DNA of 43,565 nucleotides. It comes from Firmicutes bacterium FC7. Its GTDB lineage: Bacteria > Bacillota > Clostridia > Tissierellales > Tissierellaceae. Shown here piece by piece: positions 41,804 to 43,565 of the stretch (position 1 is the stretch's first letter; each line of letters starts with the position of its first letter). Below the pieces are notes generated by a model. It ran no database searches. It saw only the letters and a program-made list of their open reading frames with translations, and had not been told where the DNA came from. The position numbers and the translations under genes were made by a program. The stretch is taken from assembly GCA_022760735.1 (NCBI GenBank), contig JAKELU010000007.1, positions 26,177 to 69,741 of the forward strand, given 5' to 3'.

Positions 41804-42346
41804 CTATATTGCATAAATATAAGCTTTTGATTTTTTGTATACTATCCTTGCAGGTATACCTACGGCTGTAGTATAAGCAGGCACATCTTCTAATACTACT
41901 GCATTGGCTCCTATTTTAGCCCCTCTTCCAATTGTTATTGGACCTAATATTTTCGCTCCTGCTCCTATAATAACATCATCCTCAACTGTAGGATGTCTTT
42001 TTTCATTTTTATCTCCACCTATACCACCAAGAGTAACTCCATGAAAAATGGTAACATTATTGCCTATTTCTGCAGTTTCACCAATAACAATTCCCATTCC
42101 ATGATCTATAAATAGATTATCTCCAATTTTGGCTCCTGGATGAATCTCTATTCCAGTTACTCTCCTGGCTCTTTGTGAAATTATTCTAGCAAGGAAATTT
42201 CTGTTTTTTAAATATAATTTGTGCGCTATTCTATGGTATACTAAGGCTTTTAACCCTGGGGATGCAAATATTGCTTCCAACAAATTCTTAGCTGCAGGGT
42301 CCTTTTCTAGTATTACTTTTCCTTGATTTATAATAAACTTTAACAC
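41804..42346 (-). CDS. cysE: Serine O-acetyltransferase
   Basis: Makes O-acetylserine from serine and acetyl-CoA, the first step of cysteine synthesis. At 180 aa it is the short clostridial/EpsC-like type without the long N-terminal domain of the E. coli enzyme. The left-handed beta-helix hexapeptide repeats are plain ([19 protein letters not shown], then [20 protein letters not shown] and [16 protein letters not shown]); the catalytic histidine is in FIDHGMG. It starts with GTG, and its SD AGGAG overlaps the cysK stop region, so translation is coupled. It feeds O-acetylserine to the product of cysK in the same operon. Confidence 0.95.
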   Translation of the reverse strand: MLKFIINQGKVILEKDPAAKNLLEAIFASPGLKALVYHRIAHKLYLKNRNFLARIISQRARRVTGIEIHPGAKIGDNLFIDHGMGIVIGETAEIGNNVTIFHGVTLGGIGGDKNEKRHPTVEDDVIIGAGAKILGPITIGRGAKIGANAVVLEDVPAYTTAVGIPARIVYKKSKAYIYAI

Positions 42347-42356
42347 GCTACCACTC

Positions 42357-43271
42357 CTACTCCTGTGAAAACAATGCTGTTGACAAGTATCTCTCGCCAG
42401 TATCAGGCAATACTGTTACAACTCTCTTTCCTTTACCTAATCTTTTAGCAATTCGTACTGCAGCTGCAAAATTTGCACCTGATGACATCCCTGCTAATAT
42501 TCCTTCATATTTACCTAAATCTCTAGCAAATTCATAGGCTGTATCCTCATCCATATCGATTATTTCATCAACAACGTTTTTGTCGTAAATATCAGGAATA
42601 AAGTTTGCACCAATCCCTTGAATTCCATGACCAGATGGAGTTCCTCCAGTTAGTACAGGGGATTTAGCTGGTTGCACTGCAACAGTTAAAATATTTTTGT
42701 TATGTTCCTTTAAAATTCTACCAACTCCACTTATTGTTCCACCTGTACCAACCCCGGCTACAAAAGCATCTAATTTTCCATCTGTATCCACTAAAATTTC
42801 TTTAGCTGTTGTTTCTAAGTGAGCTTGAAGATTTGCCTCATTAGAAAATTGTCTTGTAAGAAAATAGTTATTTTCTTTAGCTAGCTTTTCAGCCATTTCA
42901 ACTGAACCCTTCATACCATATTTACCTTCTGTCAAAACCAGTTCTGCACCATAAGCAGTCATTATTCTTCTTCTTTCAATACTCATAGTATCAGGCATAA
43001 CAATCTTTACTTTATATCCTCTAGCGGCACCAATCATTGATAGAGCAATTCCCATATTTCCGCTTGTTGCCTCTATAATTGTATCACCTTTTTTTAGTAT
43101 TCCTTTTTTCTCAGCATCCATTATCATATATAAGGCAGGTCTATCCTTAACACTACCACCTGGATTAAAGCTTTCAAGTTTTACTAAAATTTCTGCCATA
43201 TCATCCCCAGTATGATCAATCCTAACCAACGGTGTTCTTCCTATTGTTTCAGTTACATTATTATAAATCAT
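42357..43271 (-). CDS. cysK: Cysteine synthase A (O-acetylserine sulfhydrylase)
   Basis: A PLP enzyme that makes cysteine from O-acetylserine and sulfide. At 304 aa it has normal length. The PLP lysine is K42 in [12 protein letters not shown]; the substrate loop [11 protein letters not shown] and the phosphate-binding GTGGTISG are visible, and the C-terminus has [18 protein letters not shown] precedes the ATG. The T-box leader upstream (43340-43565) places the operon under control of uncharged tRNACys, so sulfur-amino-acid shortage should induce it. Confidence 0.96.
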   Translation of the reverse strand: MIYNNVTETIGRTPLVRIDHTGDDMAEILVKLESFNPGGSVKDRPALYMIMDAEKKGILKKGDTIIEATSGNMGIALSMIGAARGYKVKIVMPDTMSIERRRIMTAYGAELVLTEGKYGMKGSVEMAEKLAKENNYFLTRQFSNEANLQAHLETTAKEILVDTDGKLDAFVAGVGTGGTISGVGRILKEHNKNILTVAVQPAKSPVLTGGTPSGHGIQGIGANFIPDIYDKNVVDEIIDMDEDTAYEFARDLGKYEGILAGMSSGANFAAAVRIAKRLGKGKRVVTVLPDTGERYLSTALFSQE

Positions 43272-43339
43272 AATTAACCTCCCATATAATATTTAATTTT
43301 ATTTTACCCGTCAAATTACCTTTTTAATTGTACTCTTAC

Positions 43340-43565
43340 GACAAAAAAACCTTCTGCCCATGTATATAAATATATACAGAGGCAAAAGGTTACTTTCGCG
43401 GTTCCACTCTGTTTAAGACTTTCGTCCCAACTCATTTCGAGTACTTTCATACCCTAGTTCTGTAACGGGAACCACCGTTTAAGTCTACTTAAATTTCAAT
43501 TAAATGCTCCTTGGTGCACTTCTATTATTTCCGTATAGATTCCTCTCACCATTAGAATCCTCTCT
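43340..43565 (-). promoter_or_regulatory. T-box riboswitch leader of cysK-cysE (Cys), 5' end outside the window
   Basis: The minus strand has the T-box core AGAGTGGAACCGCG (about 43398-43412) followed by the terminator AACCTTTTGCC...GGCAGAAGGTT with a T-run (43343-43393). At the far end the sequence reads GAA-G-TGC-ACC: TGC is the cysteine codon in the specifier position, the same GAA-N-codon register as in the valS leader. The promoter lies beyond the window. Confidence 0.92.

Noticed and set aside
1-43565. tRNA or rRNA genes
   Set aside because: I found no cloverleaf with a conserved TTC-loop and CCA-type end, nor any rRNA-like stretch.

Overview
Organism. The window is low-GC DNA from an endospore-forming Clostridia-type Firmicute. 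Evidence: two small acid-soluble spore proteins, a complete gerKA-gerKC-gerKB germinant receptor operon, a PolC-type replicative polymerase, a DUF4364 protein, three T-box leaders, and AT-rich intergenic DNA with consensus sigma-A promoters. Tissierellales-like is a guess; the class is much safer than the order.

Layout. 1-18.9 kb is chromosomal housekeeping, mostly on the minus strand: hslO, a cold-shock gene, a methyltransferase, a SASP-like gene, a CPBP protease, hpt, a two-OB-fold SSB-like gene with a tiny membrane ORF coupled to it, a polysaccharide deacetylase, SASP, DUF4364, a beta-propeller protein, folC-valS behind a Val T-box, pgsA, an orphan ABC solute-binding lipoprotein, trpS behind a Trp T-box, a sodium:neurotransmitter-type symporter and the body of yyaL (thioredoxin-fold/DUF255). 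27.0-43.6 kb is again chromosomal: polC, brnQ, an EamA exporter, ogt, an unknown protein, a PrsA-like foldase, a universal stress gene under a BusR-like GntR-RCK_C regulator, gerKA/KC/KB, and cysK-cysE behind a Cys T-box cut by the window end.

Mobile element. Between them lies an 8,008-bp insertion (18862-26884) that split yyaL inside the codons for its CHWC active-site motif. It is bounded by a 15-bp identical core (TGACACCAATGACAA). The reconstructed attP has imperfect 21-bp inverted arms around a 4-bp centre, as expected for a large serine recombinase, and such a recombinase is encoded at the left end. The element carries its own diverged copy of the first 53 codons of yyaL, with the yyaL ribosome-binding site, directly behind the recombinase gene. 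On insertion the host gene therefore receives a new 5' end. The repair is imperfect: the attP arm adds 19 nt and puts the two halves out of frame.

Cargo. The rightward operon encodes a phage capsid scaffold-like protein (DUF4355 type) but no capsid, portal, terminase or tail gene. It continues with four consecutive small helix-turn-helix-like paralogues, a helical protein, a 57-aa basic/acidic protein and a P-loop SF2-helicase-like ATPase. Before it lies about 1.7 kb without genes. This stretch holds TGTCC repeats, many perfect hairpins enclosed by a 10-bp long-range complement, a duplicated AAGTGAAGGG / GTAC-hairpin unit and an 18-bp palindrome. The best reading is a compact phage satellite or phage-derived integrative element that could redirect capsid assembly of a helper phage. 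The element identity and boundaries are seen directly; the satellite lifestyle is inferred.
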